The translations under genes and the position numbers were made by a program. Below are positions 62,480-64,000 of a stretch of DNA of 64,000 nucleotides, piece after piece; the first letter of the stretch is position 1; every line of letters begins with the position of its first letter. This DNA is from Bordetella flabilis (lineage in GTDB: Bacteria; Pseudomonadota; Gammaproteobacteria; Burkholderiales; Burkholderiaceae_B): positions 682,001-746,000 of the forward strand of contig NZ_CP016172.1 of NCBI RefSeq assembly GCF_001676725.1. Reading direction: 5' to 3'. The notes below the pieces were generated by a model, which did no database searches, had not been told where the DNA came from, and was given only the letters and a program-made list of their open reading frames with translations.

Positions 62480-63757
62480 GTGGTAAAGAAAATCGCAGTA
62501 TGTGGCCTGGGTTATGTAGGCCTGCCGGTCGCCGTGGCGTTTGCCAGGCGTTTCGATGTTATAGGCTTTGATGTAGACAAGCGACGCATCGAACGCCTGA
62601 AAGACGCCGACGACTGGACCGGCGAGATCGAGCGGCACGTGCTGCTCGATTCCACTCTACGGTTTACGGATGACGTAAGGGACCTCGAAGGCTGCGACTT
62701 TTTTGTCGTCGCCGTCCCGACTCCCGTCGACGAGCGCTGCAATCCGGATTTTTCGCTGCTGGTTCGTGCTTGCCAGTTGATCGGCCCGGTACTGCGCCCG
62801 GGCAGCATTGTGGTCTTCGAATCCACCGTCCACCCCGGCGCGACCGAGGAGATTTGCGGCCCGGAACTGGAAAAAGCCTCCGGCCTGCGCTGCGGAAAGG
62901 ATTTCAAGCTGGGTTATAGCCCCGAGCGTATTAATCCCGGTGATCGGGACCATCCCCTGGAGAAAATCGTCAAAATCGTGTCCGGCCAGGACGAGGACGC
63001 GCTCGAAATAATCGCGAATGCCTACGAGAAGATTATCGACGCGGGTGTCCACCGGGCGTCTTCAATCAAGGTGGCCGAGGCTGCGAAGGTCCTCGAAAAT
63101 ACACAGCGTGACATCAATATCGCGCTGATGAACGAGATGTCGAAGATCTGCGATCTGGTCGGCATTCGCACATCGGAAGTATTGGCCGCCGCGGGAACCA
63201 AATGGAATTTCCTGCGATTTACGCCCGGTCTCGTGGGGGGGCATTGCATTGGGGTCGACCCGTATTACCTGACGTCCAAGGCGCAGGAACTCGGCTACCA
63301 CCCCGAGGTAATCCTGTCGGGCCGCCGGATCAACGACGGGATGGCCAATCACGTCGCCTCCCGGGTGGCCCAGGTGCTGGCCCGCAATGGCCGCCTCCAT
63401 ACCTCGACCCGGGTCGGCATCCTGGGGATGACGTTCAAGGAAAACGTCCCCGACATCCGCAATTCGAAAGTGGTCGACCTCTACAACGCGCTTGGCGATT
63501 ACGGCATCAGCCCGGTCGCCTGCGATCCGATGGCCGATCCGATCCAGATGGAGCACGAGTACGGCATCAAGCTCGTGCCTCGCAAGGATTTCCGCAGCAT
63601 GGACGTGCTGATTCTTGCCGTTCCGCATCGCCAGACCATGGAGTCCATCTGGGACGACCTGCCCGAACTGGTCAAGAGCGGCGGCATGGTGTGCGACCTG
63701 AAGTCCGTACTCGACAGCAAGCGGCTTCAGTCCGATCTCGTGTACTGGACGCTCTGA
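62480..63757 (+). CDS. tviB: UDP-sugar 6-dehydrogenase, TviB/WbpO type
   Basis: This 425-residue protein has an N-terminal NAD-binding motif (IAVCGLGYVGLPVAVAFARR), VVAVPTPVDE, FESTVHPGATEE, LGYSPERINPGD, IKVAEAAKVLENTQRDINIAL, the catalytic cysteine C256 in GGHCIGVDPYYL, and GILGMTFKENVPDIRNS. This pattern is that of TviB (Vi antigen) and WbpO, which oxidise UDP-N-acetylhexosamine to the uronic acid. GTG at 62480 follows GAGG at 62471 by five bases; no ATG start gives the right N-terminus. It probably opens a capsule or O-antigen cluster. Confidence 0.92.
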   Translation: MVKKIAVCGLGYVGLPVAVAFARRFDVIGFDVDKRRIERLKDADDWTGEIERHVLLDSTLRFTDDVRDLEGCDFFVVAVPTPVDERCNPDFSLLVRACQLIGPVLRPGSIVVFESTVHPGATEEICGPELEKASGLRCGKDFKLGYSPERINPGDRDHPLEKIVKIVSGQDEDALEIIANAYEKIIDAGVHRASSIKVAEAAKVLENTQRDINIALMNEMSKICDLVGIRTSEVLAAAGTKWNFLRFTPGLVGGHCIGVDPYYLTSKAQELGYHPEVILSGRRINDGMANHVASRVAQVLARNGRLHTSTRVGILGMTFKENVPDIRNSKVVDLYNALGDYGISPVACDPMADPIQMEHEYGIKLVPRKDFRSMDVLILAVPHRQTMESIWDDLPELVKSGGMVCDLKSVLDSKRLQSDLVYWTL

Positions 63758-63794
63758 GTTCGGGCCGTCAATCCATCACTAAAGGTGACCCTGA

Positions 63795-64000
63795 ATGGCT
63801 ACTTTTACGATCGCTCCGATCGGGACCTGCCGTATCCATACGCCGCTGCGCGACGCGGTGGGACGCTACCCGCTCAAGCTGCAGCTAGGGCGCAACTACG
63901 GGTTCGTGCATACGAGCGCGGAGGCGCTTCAGCAGGCGCGATTCATGTACGGCGAGCAGGAGATTCCTGCCGACATACAGCGCCTGGTTTTCCGGCCGTC
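63795..64000 (+). CDS. Unidentified protein, N-terminal part (cut by window edge)
   Basis: An ATG at 63795, six bases after AAAGGTGA, opens a frame of 68 codons to the window edge. It begins MATFTIAPIGTCRIHTPLRD and continues through YGFVHTSAEALQQARFMYGEQ. I do not recognise the family. The IGTCR start suggests a catalytic-type motif, as in GSCFA/SGNH-like proteins, but this is weak. Its place 37 bases after the TviB-like gene makes a role in surface polysaccharide synthesis likely. Confidence 0.75.
   Translation, partial: MATFTIAPIGTCRIHTPLRDAVGRYPLKLQLGRNYGFVHTSAEALQQARFMYGEQEIPADIQRLVFRP

Overview
The window looks like chromosome of a high-GC betaproteobacterium of the Alcaligenaceae (Bordetella/Achromobacter type). 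The reasons are the strong GC bias at third positions, four Bug-type (TctC/BugD) periplasmic binding proteins with no TctAB permease beside them, a CIRCE-controlled groES-groL operon, a YihY/BrkB membrane protein, a very large glycine-rich autotransporter and many LysR/IclR regulators. This is an inference from gene content; there is no rRNA in the window. I saw no tRNA, rRNA, CRISPR array or intact insertion sequence.

Layout. 1-7000 is core-like: a truncated FUSC exporter, YihY, an acetoacetate-decarboxylase-like protein, a phytoene-desaturase-like FAD enzyme, a frameshifted GNAT gene and groES-groL with a perfect CIRCE. 7000-18500 is a patchwork of accessory genes: aldo/keto reductase, NmrA remnant, EstB-like hydrolase, broken LysR, MocR with a CxxC carboxymuconolactone-decarboxylase-type protein, an integrase remnant, and a LysR/MFS/SDR/EthD module. 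Several of these are decayed. 18560-20891 is a sulfite dehydrogenase unit (DUF302, SoxC-like, cytochrome c). 21630-23440 is a translationally coupled phosphoesterase and lipid-kinase pair.

23599-36830 is one minus-strand operon of twelve tightly packed genes led by an IclR regulator. It encodes a thiolase-like protein with a DUF35 partner, two Bug proteins, an NDP-forming acyl-CoA ligase, AtuA split into two proteins, an SDR, an acyl-CoA dehydrogenase, an APH-type kinase and an AMP-forming acyl-CoA ligase. The last four match the enzyme classes of the levulinate (lva) pathway, in which a CoA-bound 4-hydroxy acid is phosphorylated. I read the whole as an undescribed CoA-dependent catabolic route for a hydroxylated or branched carboxylic acid.

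37304-44688 holds small regulator/enzyme pairs (LysR/isochorismatase-like, AraC/SDR). It also has a recombination scar at about 43228 where a LysR gene and a Bug gene were each cut and joined head to head, followed by a class II aldolase-like gene. 44834-51853 is a 2339-residue autotransporter with fifteen QS(I/V)GGGGG repeats. 53933-58895 is a second catabolic operon (histidinol-dehydrogenase-like, SDR, LacI, Bug, HpcH/HpaI aldolase) preceded by a perfect 16-bp palindrome with the central CG typical of LacI operators. 59038-61725 holds a GNAT/XRE-cupin pair with its own palindrome and the helicase dbpA. From 61.8 kb the DNA becomes AT-rich and a TviB/WbpO-type nucleotide-sugar dehydrogenase opens what is probably a surface polysaccharide locus continuing past the right edge.
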